Source: Pseudomonas wadenswilerensis (GTDB lineage: Bacteria; Pseudomonadota; Gammaproteobacteria; Pseudomonadales; Pseudomonadaceae). Taken from it: a stretch of DNA of 64,000 bases. The notes under the pieces are model-generated. The model searched no databases, had not been told where the DNA came from, and worked only from the letters and a program-made list of their open reading frames with translations. Of this stretch, positions 18,901 through 26,472 are shown piece after piece (the stretch's first letter is position 1; every line of letters starts with the position of its first letter). The DNA is taken from positions 496,001-560,000 of the forward strand of contig NZ_UIDD01000007.1 of NCBI RefSeq assembly GCF_900497695.1, read 5' to 3'. A program made the position numbers and the translations under genes.

Positions 18901-21900
18901 GCAACCCCTTGCTGTCGGCTTCCATGGCCCCCACGCCAATGCCGCCATCAAGGCCTGCGGGATGATCGCTGAACTCGCGCATGTGCGGGATGCGCACATG
19001 GCTGGTTTCGACGCTGCTGATCTGGTTGACGCGCATGAACCAGGGAATGCCGTCGGCCGCCACACCCCGGGCCGCATAGCGTGAAGCCAGGCTGGAGAAG
19101 TACAGGGTCTTGCTGAAGCGGGTCCAGCTGCCGCCCTGGGGCAACAGAAAGGTCACCGTCACTTCTTCGGCGACGCTGTCGACCACGTCGAACTGGCAAT
19201 CACCGCTCAGTACCATCAACGGCAGGCTGACCACCTGGCCAGGGTGGCCGACAATCCGTGCACTGCCGCTCAGTTCAACCTGCACGTAAGTGACATCGGT
19301 GAAGCCGCCAGCATCAAAACACACGCGGTTGGCGGCACGGCCGTTGGCCAGCGCACCGCTGGCCGCGCGGGCGCGCACGCGTTGATCTTCCTGCTGTTGA
19401 TCGAACGGGAAGACATCGGTAAAGCGCACCGGCACATGCTGGGCCTGGCCCGTGCCGATCACCGCGCTGACCAGTACCGTCTCGGCGTAGGGGTCGCCCA
19501 GCCAGGCAATGAACTCACCCTTGGCATCCAGGGTGAAGTCCAACTGCTGGCTGTCGTTGTCGAATTGCGCCGAGCCATTGACGCTGAGGCTGCCTTGCGC
19601 GCCCGGCCGCCCGACCAGGGTCACCGCACAGGTCTGGGTCGGCAGCGTCCAGTCCTCGGGCAAGGCGGAACGGGCCAGGCCCGAATCGGAGACACCGATG
19701 TGCAGTTGCCCCTGGCGCACGGTGTAGGTTCTGACCGGGAAATCCAGCGTCGCAGCGCCACCGAAGTTGACCCTCAGGTGCAGCGACAACGCGCTGCCAT
19801 CGTCGAGCTCGTCGAGAAACTCGCGCGGCAGCGCCACGTTCAGCCCCGCCACCTGCTCTACCGGGCTGTCCACCAACAGCGGCAGCGTGGCATTGGCGCT
19901 GCGCACCTCCAGCCACAGCCGCTGGCCCAGGGCAATGAATGGCCAGGCGCTGACACTGATGCGGGCATCACCCTCGAACAGGTCCAGGTCCAGTTCGCTG
20001 CCGTTAGCCTCATCGATCCTCGGGCGCGGCAAATCTTCGGCGCTCGGCGCGCCAATTTGCACGGTTTGCCTGGGCGATTCGAGCGCCGCCAGTTCATTGC
20101 GCAGCACCTCATAATACAACTGCACCGAACCGTTGAAGTTCGCCGCCACCGCCGCCGCCGGCACGCTGATGGTGATGCTGCCGGTGTCACTGCCCGCACG
20201 CTCAGGCAGCACCGGGGTGCCAGCGCCCGCAGCGCCTTTCCAGAACAAGACAATCCGATCACTGTCGCGCATGCCCGGGTAGCTGATCAGCACCTGGGCG
20301 CCATGCAGCCCGAGCATCGGGTCGTAGCTGCCGTTCTGCGCGCCCGTCAGTTGCGGCAGTTGCGGCACTGGGGCGACGGAGCGCAACGCCAGCGCCCGCT
20401 CCTGGGACGGCAACGGCCGCCCGCCCAGCGCCGGCTCGACCTCGTAGCGCATCAATACCGTGCTACCCAGGCCGACGTTGGCGATGGCCTGGGGTACACG
20501 GAACGTTGGCAGCGCGCCGCTGCTGTCGACTGCCTTGGTTTCGCTGTAGCTGCTCTCCGGTCCGGCGCCTTGCCAGGTGAACGTGACCTTGTCGCCTACC
20601 TGCTTGCCCGGGTAGTTGACCGTCACCTGCACCCCGAGAGGGTAGAAATGCGGGTCCAGTTCATTGACCGGCTCGTCCACCTCCGGCGCCGGCAACAATC
20701 CGGCGGCGCTGATGCGCAGCTCCAGCGGTTCCGATTGCCGAAAGCCGACGCTGCGCGTGCTGAGCATGCGCACCTGGTAGTAGACCTTGACCGAGCCCGA
20801 CTCCAGCAGGCGGATGTGTTCCGTGCCGACATTGATCGCCAGCTCGCGGTCCCCTGCCCCCTCCGAGGCGGTCACCACACGCCGGACTTCATGCAGGGTT
20901 GGTCTGCCGCCAAGTTGGGTGCCCTGCCACACCAGGGTAAGCTGGTGGCCTGCCGTGCGCCCCTGGTACTTGGGGATCATCACGGCAGCCCGGGCAACAT
21001 CGTAAGGCAGTACGCCCGCCACAGCCTGCGCCACCCTCGGCACGCTCAACGCTTTGGGCTGCCCTTTGAAACCGATGCTCAGGCGCTGCGAGTGCTGCTC
21101 GCCGCCAGCCTTCACCAGCGTGTAGCCCACGACCGCCAGGCCGCTGGCCAGGGCCCAGGCTTTGTCATTGACAATGCTGAAGGTCAGGGTTTGCGGCAAC
21201 GTCCCGCGGAGGGTCTGGTCCAGGTCGATTTGGGTCAGCTGGCCCGAATCGATGTAGCCGGTAAAGCGCAACCTGACTGTGTCGCCGATGGCGAACGCCG
21301 GTGCGCTGGCCAGCACATGTATCAGCAGGTCATCGCTACCCAGCACCTCGAGGTTGATATAGCCCTCGTTATCGAGCCCCGGTACCGAAACAGCCGGCAA
21401 TTGCGCCTGGCCGGTATCGACCACCACCGACACATGGGGCGCCCAGCTCTGGCTGGTGTTGTGGACAATATCGTGCACTTCCCAGGTCACCACCAGGTTG
21501 GGGCTGTCACCGGCCTGGCGAATGACGCTGCCGGGCACCGTGAACACCACCGGCTGATTGAGATCGGCCTCGACCAGGGTATAGCTCAACATCACGCCGC
21601 CCCAGCTCAGGCGGATCACATCGCCAACGGCGCGGTGCTCGTAGAAATAGACCTGCACCTGGACGCCGTTCTCCAGGTGTTCAGCGGTCACCGGATTGAC
21701 TGCGACATCCGCCGCCACCAGGCCTTGGTGCCCGGGCTCGGAACCGCCCGGGCGGTCCAGCTTGACCAGCACTGAGAGGTCGCGGGAATTGCCATACTCG
21801 ATAGTGTTGCGGCTGAAGCGGTAGCGCAGCGCATGCGCGCCCGGGGTAAACCGCTCGGTGGGCAGGTGCAGGTGCAGGGGCCGGCCGAGATCGAAACCCT

Positions 21901-22144
21901 CGAGCACCAGCGGCGCAACAACCGGGGTGCTGTCCGCGTCCATGTACACCCGCAGCTCGTCGCCGGCACGCACGTCGGCGAACGCCGGCACGGTCGCCAG
22001 CACGCCTTGCAGGCTGGTGCTGAGGGTATGGAGGTTGACGCCCGCGTCATAGCCGCTGACCGGCGTCACCGAGGCGAACAGCGACAGCGCAGGCAGCTCG
22101 CTGGTGGTAGTGGATTCGATGGTATCGGTTTGCATGTCATTCAT
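15914..22144 (-). CDS. Giant protein of Ig-like/beta-sandwich repeats, internally duplicated
   Basis: A 2,076-residue protein without a signal peptide, transmembrane segment or lipobox. It is built of roughly 100-residue beta-rich modules with recurring motifs such as PxVxEANGxxLDLxxFxGxA, VGDxVxLxWxG and YPGxxxxDxxxxxWxG. Two units of just over 1,000 residues follow each other. Each has the same module order and ends in an invasin/Ig-like cassette (SLSVNGSAQFDNDSQQLDFTLD near 853 and LKLSGSASFADDSQERDVTLD near the C-terminus), followed by a GSARIVGHPGQ / GNARLVGYPEQ module. Function unknown. Large repeat proteins of this kind may be surface-displayed or contact-dependent, but no export signal is visible. 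A 472-residue paralogue lies at 30908-32323. Confidence 0.85.
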   Translation of the reverse strand: MNDMQTDTIESTTTSELPALSLFASVTPVSGYDAGVNLHTLSTSLQGVLATVPAFADVRAGDELRVYMDADSTPVVAPLVLEGFDLGRPLHLHLPTERFTPGAHALRYRFSRNTIEYGNSRDLSVLVKLDRPGGSEPGHQGLVAADVAVNPVTAEHLENGVQVQVYFYEHRAVGDVIRLSWGGVMLSYTLVEADLNQPVVFTVPGSVIRQAGDSPNLVVTWEVHDIVHNTSQSWAPHVSVVVDTGQAQLPAVSVPGLDNEGYINLEVLGSDDLLIHVLASAPAFAIGDTVRLRFTGYIDSGQLTQIDLDQTLRGTLPQTLTFSIVNDKAWALASGLAVVGYTLVKAGGEQHSQRLSIGFKGQPKALSVPRVAQAVAGVLPYDVARAAVMIPKYQGRTAGHQLTLVWQGTQLGGRPTLHEVRRVVTASEGAGDRELAINVGTEHIRLLESGSVKVYYQVRMLSTRSVGFRQSEPLELRISAAGLLPAPEVDEPVNELDPHFYPLGVQVTVNYPGKQVGDKVTFTWQGAGPESSYSETKAVDSSGALPTFRVPQAIANVGLGSTVLMRYEVEPALGGRPLPSQERALALRSVAPVPQLPQLTGAQNGSYDPMLGLHGAQVLISYPGMRDSDRIVLFWKGAAGAGTPVLPERAGSDTGSITISVPAAAVAANFNGSVQLYYEVLRNELAALESPRQTVQIGAPSAEDLPRPRIDEANGSELDLDLFEGDARISVSAWPFIALGQRLWLEVRSANATLPLLVDSPVEQVAGLNVALPREFLDELDDGSALSLHLRVNFGGAATLDFPVRTYTVRQGQLHIGVSDSGLARSALPEDWTLPTQTCAVTLVGRPGAQGSLSVNGSAQFDNDSQQLDFTLDAKGEFIAWLGDPYAETVLVSAVIGTGQAQHVPVRFTDVFPFDQQQEDQRVRARAASGALANGRAANRVCFDAGGFTDVTYVQVELSGSARIVGHPGQVVSLPLMVLSGDCQFDVVDSVAEEVTVTFLLPQGGSWTRFSKTLYFSSLASRYAARGVAADGIPWFMRVNQISSVETSHVRIPHMREFSDHPAGLDGGIGVGAMEADSKGLLVLVEPYLQMAAGDKIHVHFGDEEVPATPLPIVVLPEEVNNLVTLFVPAARIPKGVSEVWFTVEPLSGNKRASARLRVKVKVTLPGGPNPTPGSPHHAGLMSPDVPFGLIDWEMAQDGVTVYVNPWYYMEVGDTLNLSWGGAKVTHVVQEGEVRKVIPVFVDFATIEAGGDDERLLVLYWLEDEVGNDSDGASLPSYAFVEVSLLLLPRPGVAGIDEEGFLDLGALQGADVGISVIADRPDFRAGDRVVFTFRGYTEDVVEIPPHVSPEYPVGIMPPPRPIRHEVPNSIAESIAGGLAYVSYKVTRDGQQIPSRTTAVGVRGKAADLLPPDVDSREEDFLPDTLSRAVVRIPPWVGMFAGQQVRLVWQGKRESGHAYVHMTDRFMTGAQVGNPVVIIVEDIHIAALSGGRLELFYRVYFGSSEPRESQVLPLWVGEPAPELVRPTVPEAENDTLDPIGIVVATVEAPLYDGMAPGQTVFMEWLSPVEDADIFDSFPVQIADDVAFPVYEEDIVPSLGHEVRVRYFVTEPAERRRYSDFLHLGIGPVLSNPPRPRIEEANGDVLDLRSFQGNALATVAKWNGINLRQRYWFRCRGVDHEGNDKTIVLAERQLVAPGEVDLGIRATLTRFELQGFADLSEIVLEMLVGLREDAEEAEAIRFPLRRYQIRQLSVALTAPEITEARGAVLDLAYFNGDATVWMPPWAGIAEGQTIWISVIGRLASNQELKVWLAEAAPVTRQELGSGVSRALSRQTLNTLVHDSSLTIHVQVDPRGTGDLENAIDAPVRGYQLLTRSLAALAVSTGGITSNLLSSYWDFARETNAVTVIGVAGSAITLKLSGSASFADDSQERDVTLDGYGEARVTVKSTMPNATITASQTGYSDVIANLNFRTSFPVDDNDGLYNLRFNVASGARGDNRSINRCVFEGNFYTSNPNATVSVSGNARLVGYPEQTAIIRLPVTGGLTGVFFDVTNNLRQTVVVTVAHGSLRISKTMTFT

Positions 22145-22203
22145 GGCAGACAGCCTCGGTAGCAGGGGAAACAGCGTTTCGGCCCTGCGTGCTTACCGCC
22201 ATG

Positions 22204-22234
22204 AAAAAGGGCCGACTGGGTGAGAGTCGACCCT
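22204..22234 (-). terminator. Terminator-like hairpin in the leader of the giant-repeat gene
   Basis: On the minus strand a 10-bp stem with one mismatch (AGGGTCGACT...AGTCGGCCCT) is followed by five T. It lies about 60 bases upstream of the ATG, downstream of the conserved promoter boxes, and no minus-strand gene precedes it. It may act as an attenuator within the 5' untranslated region. Confidence 0.5.
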
Positions 22235-22282
22235 TATTCAATACCTCGTTATCGAGGCCAACAACTGACAAAAATGCTAGGT
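22233..22282 (-). promoter_or_regulatory. Two-box promoter element shared by the giant-repeat paralogues
   Basis: Box 1 is ACTGACAAAAATGCTAGGT on the plus strand (22264-22282) and box 2 is CTTATTCAA (22233-22241), separated by the same distance as in the copy at 32362-32411. Box 1 differs there at a single base. On the coding strand this reads GCATTTTTGTCAGT, then TTGAATAAG, compatible with an activator site followed by a -10-like element. The element lies about 90-140 bases before the start codon. Confidence 0.6.
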
Positions 22283-22379
22283 GGCAGTCCGAACCTCATG
22301 CCTGGGCGTCCCGCGCGTATGCCAGAAGTGGCGCCAACAGGTACAATCGCACCCTTGTGCAAACTACCAAGGAACGCCG

Positions 22380-22946
22380 ATGTCCGGCCTCGAACTGTTC
22401 GCCGCCGTGCTCGGCGTCATCGCCGTCTGGCTGACTGCCAAGCAGAACCCCTGGTGCTGGCCGATCGGCCTGGTGATGGTGCTGCTCTACACCTGGGTCT
22501 TCTATGACGTGAAGCTGTATTCGGACATGCTCCTGCAACTGGTGTATGCCGTGCTGCAGCTCTATGGCTGGTGGCAATGGACGCGTCCGGACAGCGTGCG
22601 CGAGGCGCGCGAGGTCAGCCTGCTGACGCCGCAGGCGGTTGCCTTTGGCCTGGGCATAGGCTTGCTCGGCAGTCTGGGCCTGGGTGCGGCCATGGCCACC
22701 TGGACCGACGCCGCCCACCCTTGGCTGGACGCCGCCCTGACCGGCTTCAGCCTGGTCGCGCAGCTGTGGATGGCGCAAAAACGTCTGCAGTGCTGGCCGC
22801 TGTGGATCGTGCTGGATGTGATTTTCGTTGGCCTGTTCCTGTCCAAGGCCATGTACCTGACTGCCGCGCTGTATGCGCTGTTCACCCTGATCGCGGTGCA
22901 GGGCTGGCGCGATTGGCGGCGCGATCCGGCGCTGGCGTACACATGA
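22380..22946 (+). CDS. pnuC: Nicotinamide riboside transporter PnuC
   Basis: A 188-residue inner-membrane protein with about seven hydrophobic segments and the PnuC motifs AKQNPWCWPIGLVMVLLYTW (residues 19-38) and LQLYGWWQWTRP. It facilitates uptake of nicotinamide riboside, which is trapped by phosphorylation. The ATG at 22380 begins the family's N-terminus; a longer upstream frame is not supported. The stop overlaps the start of the next gene by four bases, and that gene encodes the matching kinase. This pair forms a two-gene NAD-salvage operon. Confidence 0.93.
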   Translation: MSGLELFAAVLGVIAVWLTAKQNPWCWPIGLVMVLLYTWVFYDVKLYSDMLLQLVYAVLQLYGWWQWTRPDSVREAREVSLLTPQAVAFGLGIGLLGSLGLGAAMATWTDAAHPWLDAALTGFSLVAQLWMAQKRLQCWPLWIVLDVIFVGLFLSKAMYLTAALYALFTLIAVQGWRDWRRDPALAYT

Positions 22947-23467
22947 AGGTACTGGTACTCACAGGCCCTGAATCCAGCGGCAAAAGCTGGCTCGGCAACG
23001 AAATCCAGGCGCACTTCGGTGGCGAGCTGGTGGGCGAGTTCGTACGTCACTTCATTGACGAACAGGCACGCGATACCTGCTATGCCGACATTCCGACCAT
23101 TGCCCGCGGACAACTGGCCTGGGAAGACGCGGCCCGCGCCCGGCAACCGCAACTGCTGATTCTCGACACGCACCTGCTAAGCAACATGCTCTGGAGCCGT
23201 ACGCTGTTTGACGATTGCCCGGCGTGGCTGGAACAAGCATTGTTGGCACGCCATTATGACCTGCACCTGCTGCTCAGCCCCGAGTCCATCGCCTGGCACG
23301 ACGATGGGCAACGCTGCCAGCCGCAGTTGTCTGAGCGCCAGGCGTTTTTCCAGGCCACCGGTGACTGGCTGGTACGGCACCGGCAGCCTTGTCAGGTAGT
23401 CCAAGGCGACTGGGAGCAGCGCAGGTGCGCAGCCTTTGCAGCGGTAACGCGCTTGCTCAAGGTATAA
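22943..23467 (+). CDS. NadR-like nicotinamide riboside kinase (AAA family ATPase)
   Basis: A 174-residue P-loop kinase with Walker A GPESSGKS near residue 8, then VGEFVRHFIDEQ and LLILDTHLLSNMLWS (Walker B-like), matching the C-terminal ribosylnicotinamide-kinase domain of NadR without its DNA-binding or adenylyltransferase parts. It phosphorylates nicotinamide riboside to NMN after PnuC-mediated uptake. The ATG overlaps the pnuC stop (ATGA), a sign of translational coupling. Confidence 0.88.
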   Translation: MKVLVLTGPESSGKSWLGNEIQAHFGGELVGEFVRHFIDEQARDTCYADIPTIARGQLAWEDAARARQPQLLILDTHLLSNMLWSRTLFDDCPAWLEQALLARHYDLHLLLSPESIAWHDDGQRCQPQLSERQAFFQATGDWLVRHRQPCQVVQGDWEQRRCAAFAAVTRLLKV

Positions 23468-23722
23468 ATGGCCGCCCAATGCGGCCAGATGTCCATTCCT
23501 GAAACACTGCTCACGGCGCAAACCCGCGATCTAAAGCGGGCCCGGCGCGTGTACGCAAAAGTGTTAAACACCTGAAACAGCCGACCTCCGGGCCCCTTGA
23601 TGAGCGCGGGCGCCCACTGGATCCAGGTTTGTACGATGCCTTTGTCTCAACGGCGTTACACGAATTTTTCACAATTGCGGTGAATAAACTCAAACCGTTG
23701 TTTTTCCATGACAAATAAAAAC

Positions 23723-23738
23723 CGGCACACCTTCTGCT
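23723..23738 (+). promoter_or_regulatory. Probable sigma54 promoter of the fap operon
   Basis: CGGCACACCTTCTGCT carries the invariant GG and GC with exactly ten bases between them and matches the -24/-12 consensus at most other positions. It predicts a transcript start near 23749, about 42 bases before the fapA GTG. A perfect palindrome GTGTTAAACAC lies 152 bases upstream at 23561-23571, a suitable position for an enhancer-binding activator. The rest of the 323-base gap from 23468 shows no gene. A sigma54 activator gene sits at the other end of the operon. Confidence 0.6.
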
Positions 23739-23790
23739 CTCTTCCTCGCAACGCTGAACAGGCCTGCGCACCGAAGAAGGAATTGCCATC

Positions 23791-24228
23791 GTGGGAAATA
23801 TTGGTAAAGGCATGTATCGCCTCCTGTTGCTCGGATGGGTACTGACACCGAGCGTCAGCCTGCCGGTTCAGGCCGAAAACGGGATCATCGTCATCACCCG
23901 CGATGTGCAACCGCGCAACGCAATGCGTCCCCCCCTGGTTCCCGACCCCTACCCGGTCACCGTCAATACCAACCCGTCCGCACATGTCATCAAACAAACC
24001 AACGAGTTGAGCGATGGTGACTTTGCCAGCATCAGCAGCGGTGCAGGCATTACCCCCCTGATCACGCAACAGACCAACAACCTGGGCGGCAACTTCGGTA
24101 ATCAGACCCAACTGCCCAACCTGGCTGGCGGACGTTCCGGGGGCTCCGGCAATGGCATTTCCAACATGGTCAACTCCAACATCCAGAAAGGCCTTGCCCC
24201 CCTGCAGATCTTGACCGGAGGCCAGTGA
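23791..24228 (+). CDS. fapA: Functional amyloid protein FapA
   Basis: A 145-residue exported protein with a signal peptide ending near SLPVQAEN. FapA is the periplasmic component of the Fap system that influences the ratio of FapB to FapC and may act as a chaperone. The SLPVQAENGIIVITRDVQPRNAM region and the NQTQLPNLAGG..GISNMVNSNIQKGLAPLQ end match the family. A GTG start at 23791 follows the AAGAAGG ribosome-binding site; an ATG seven codons later is an alternative. It is the first gene of the fap operon, with fapB starting one base after its stop codon. Confidence 0.9.
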   Translation: MGNIGKGMYRLLLLGWVLTPSVSLPVQAENGIIVITRDVQPRNAMRPPLVPDPYPVTVNTNPSAHVIKQTNELSDGDFASISSGAGITPLITQQTNNLGGNFGNQTQLPNLAGGRSGGSGNGISNMVNSNIQKGLAPLQILTGGQ

Positions 24229-24229
24229 G

Positions 24230-24802
24230 ATGAGGCACACGCTGCTGATTCTGGCCACGTTTTGCAGTGCACCGGCCTTCGCCCAACCCCCAGTAATCAA
24301 TAACGCCAACATCGACAGTTCCGGCAAGCAATACCAGGGCAACCTCACGGTCAACCAGGCTGCCGGCGATCAACAGCAGCAGGCTAACGCCCGGGCCATC
24401 GCGGTTGGCCATGGCGCCAGCGCAACCACACAGATTCGTCAACGCTTGCGCACCCATGTCGACCCGGCGATGGATGCCCGGTCCGGCATCCAGGGCGACG
24501 CCTTCAGTCACGGCAACGGTGCGCTGGGAGTCAACCAGAGCGCGGGCGCCAGTAACCAGCAAGCCAACGCACTGCGCATCAGCATCGGTGCTCAGCCGCA
24601 AAGTATCGACGACAGCGTCCTCCTGCAACAGAACGTGGCGCTGCTCAACAACTCCGATCCAACCGACTCTGCACCCGGCTATCGCCAGGTCACTACAAGT
24701 GACCAGGCTTTCACCGGTAGCCGTGGGGTGATTCAGTTGAATCAGAGTGCCGGGGTGGGAAATCGAACGGCCAACACCCTGAGCATACGGGTCGCGGACT
24801 GA
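24230..24802 (+). CDS. fapB: Functional amyloid minor subunit FapB
   Basis: A 190-residue exported protein with signal peptide MRHTLLILATFCSAPAFAQ. FapB is the minor amyloid and nucleator. Three imperfect amyloid repeats are visible, each with the N-Q-x-A-G-x-x-x-Q-Q-A-N-A pattern: NLTVNQAAGDQQQQANARAI, ALGVNQSAGASNQQANALRI and VIQLNQSAGVGNRTANTLSI. Spacing to fapA is a single base. Length matches FapB of other Pseudomonas. Confidence 0.92.
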   Translation: MRHTLLILATFCSAPAFAQPPVINNANIDSSGKQYQGNLTVNQAAGDQQQQANARAIAVGHGASATTQIRQRLRTHVDPAMDARSGIQGDAFSHGNGALGVNQSAGASNQQANALRISIGAQPQSIDDSVLLQQNVALLNNSDPTDSAPGYRQVTTSDQAFTGSRGVIQLNQSAGVGNRTANTLSIRVAD

Positions 24803-24854
24803 CCCAAACAGGTAGGAACAACACTTAACCTAAAATAAAGTACGGAGAATCACC

Positions 24855-26408
24855 ATGAAACCCTCGATGGCATTAAAGCCTCTGGTTTTCGCAATTGCTG
24901 CGGTCATGGCTGTTGCTGTACAAGCTGGGCAGAACGATCGGCGTGGCAATGATCACCATAATAATGGTCATCATAACAACGGCCACCACACCCCTCCTCC
25001 AACCAAGATCCCTGTCTATGCGACTGCCAATGCCTATGACAGTCAGCGCAGCACCGGCAACCGGATCCACAACGAAGGGACCGAGAACTCAGCCGAGATG
25101 ACCGATTCCGCCGAAGGCTCGAGCGGCAACGTCGGTGTCAACGTGGCGGCCGGTAACGGCAACCAACAAGACAACGCCGCGGCCATCGCCAACGCTCAGT
25201 CCGAATCGAGCGTCGACAACACCTTCGTGTTCGGCACTGCCGAAGCTACCGCCCGCGTCACGCAATACAGCAACAACAACAAGGTCAACAACTGGTCGAC
25301 GCAAAACTCTGCGGTCATGAGCGGATCTGCAAGTGGTGCCAACGGCAACGTCGGTATCAACATTGCTGGTGGCGACCTTAACCAACAGAAAAACACCATG
25401 GCCATTGCCAATACCAATGCGCCACTCGGTAACGCAAGGGCCACCGCCTCTGCCAATCAAAACGGCCCTGGCCTGACTGTCAACAACTACGCCGATCGGG
25501 AAACCCGTCTGGATACGCTGACCTTTACCAAAACCATCAGCGGTTCGTCTTCTCGCGAAGGCACCTTCGACGCCAGTGTTGATAAGAGCGCTTCGTCGAG
25601 CTCCAGTGCCAGCGGTTCGCGCAGCTCTGAGGCCAGCGGTTCGAAGAGCTGGAGTGCCAGCGGTTCCAACAGCATGACTGCCAGCGGTTCCAACAGCTCG
25701 AGTGCCAGCGGCTCCAACAGCTCGAGTGCCAGCGGTTCGGGCAGCTCGAGTGCCAGCGGTTCCCACAGCTCGAATGCCAGTGGTTCCAACAGCCGCGATA
25801 CCAGCGCAACCAGCAGTGCTTCGCTGGACGTCGCGCTGAACGCCGCCGCCGAGGCTGCCAGGTCCGTCACCACGGATGATGGCCGTCGCGAACGCACCCG
25901 CAGCGAAGAAGCCAGTGCATCGCTTGATGTAACGCTTAATGCATCGATCGATGCATCGCGCGAAACTTCGTTCGACTCTTCGTTCGACAGATCGCGCGAC
26001 TCGTCGTGGGATAAATCGCGTGACTATGCGTACGACAAATCGCGTGATTCTTCCTACGATAGATCCCGTGATTCTTCTTACGATAAGTCCCGTGACTCTT
26101 CTTACGATAAGTCCCGTGAATCTTCGTACGATAAATCGTCGTCCTCCTCGTTCGAGAAAGCCTACGAAAAAGCTTCTGAGTCTTCGAGCTCCATCTCGAA
26201 AAGCTACAGCGAAGCCGACTCGTTTGAGCTGAGCAACAGTGTTTCCTTCCAAGTGCTGACTCCAATTGGCTGGGCAAACCCTGTGACCAACACTGCAACC
26301 CTGAACGGTTCGGTTAATGGTGGCAGTGGCAACCTGGGCGTCAACGTAGCTGCCGGTGTGGGCAACCAACAAAGCAACTCGCTGGCCATCTCCAACACCT
26401 CGATGTAA
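24855..26408 (+). CDS. fapC: Functional amyloid major subunit FapC with an extended linker
   Basis: A 517-residue protein, longer than the 250-340 residues usual for FapC. Signal peptide to about residue 24, then a His/Asn-rich stretch (DHHNNGHHNNGHH). Three amyloid repeats are present: R1 about 68-113 (GNVGVNVAAGNGNQQDNAAAIAN), R2 about 142-186 (GNVGINIAGGDLNQQKNTMAI) and R3 about 475-514 (GNLGVNVAAGVGNQQSNSL). The excess length lies in the R2-R3 linker, which contains a SASGSNSS array (246-314) and a charged SRDSSYDK array (369-429). FapC forms the fibre outside the cell after export through FapF. A strong terminator follows at once. Confidence 0.94.
   Translation: MKPSMALKPLVFAIAAVMAVAVQAGQNDRRGNDHHNNGHHNNGHHTPPPTKIPVYATANAYDSQRSTGNRIHNEGTENSAEMTDSAEGSSGNVGVNVAAGNGNQQDNAAAIANAQSESSVDNTFVFGTAEATARVTQYSNNNKVNNWSTQNSAVMSGSASGANGNVGINIAGGDLNQQKNTMAIANTNAPLGNARATASANQNGPGLTVNNYADRETRLDTLTFTKTISGSSSREGTFDASVDKSASSSSSASGSRSSEASGSKSWSASGSNSMTASGSNSSSASGSNSSSASGSGSSSASGSHSSNASGSNSRDTSATSSASLDVALNAAAEAARSVTTDDGRRERTRSEEASASLDVTLNASIDASRETSFDSSFDRSRDSSWDKSRDYAYDKSRDSSYDRSRDSSYDKSRDSSYDKSRESSYDKSSSSSFEKAYEKASESSSSISKSYSEADSFELSNSVSFQVLTPIGWANPVTNTATLNGSVNGGSGNLGVNVAAGVGNQQSNSLAISNTSM
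25590..25797 (+). repeat. Ser/Gly/Ala repeat array inside fapC
   Basis: Coding repeats of six to eight residues, consensus SASGSNSS (variants SEASGSKSW, MTASGSNSS, NASGSNSR), spanning FapC residues 246-314. The nucleotide unit AGTGCCAGCGGTTCC is nearly perfectly repeated, so copy number may change by slippage or recombination. Confidence 0.85.
25959..26141 (+). repeat. Charged SRDSSYDK octapeptide array inside fapC
   Basis: Tandem eight-residue repeats, consensus SRDSSYDK, from FapC residues 369 to 429 (variants SFDSSFDR, SRDSSWDK, SRDYAYDK, SRESSYDK). The 24-base DNA unit is close to perfect around 26030-26130. This alternation of Arg/Asp/Lys with aromatic residues is unlike the neighbouring amyloid repeats. 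Confidence 0.9.
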
Positions 26409-26423
26409 TTGCCGTGGCCTGGA

Positions 26424-26448
26424 GGCCCCCTTCGGGGGGCCTTTTTTC
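26424..26448 (+). terminator. Terminator between fapC and fapD
   Basis: The stem GGCCCCC / GGGGGCC with a TTCG tetraloop is followed by a T-run. It sits 16 bases after the fapC stop, within the operon, and would lower expression of fapDEF relative to the fibre subunits. Confidence 0.92.
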
Positions 26449-26472
26449 ACTACCAGCAGGGGGGCATCGAAC

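Noticed and set aside
17282..21775. Large plus-strand frames (17282-19084, 19244-21775)
   Set aside because: Antisense shadows of the giant-repeat gene; the minus-strand frame is continuous and carries clear repeats.
22283..22380. NAD- or pyridine-type riboswitch before pnuC
   Set aside because: No conserved aptamer core could be recognised in this short leader.
25590..26141. Regular direct repeats resembling a CRISPR array
   Set aside because: The units are multiples of three, are in frame in fapC and have no unique spacers.
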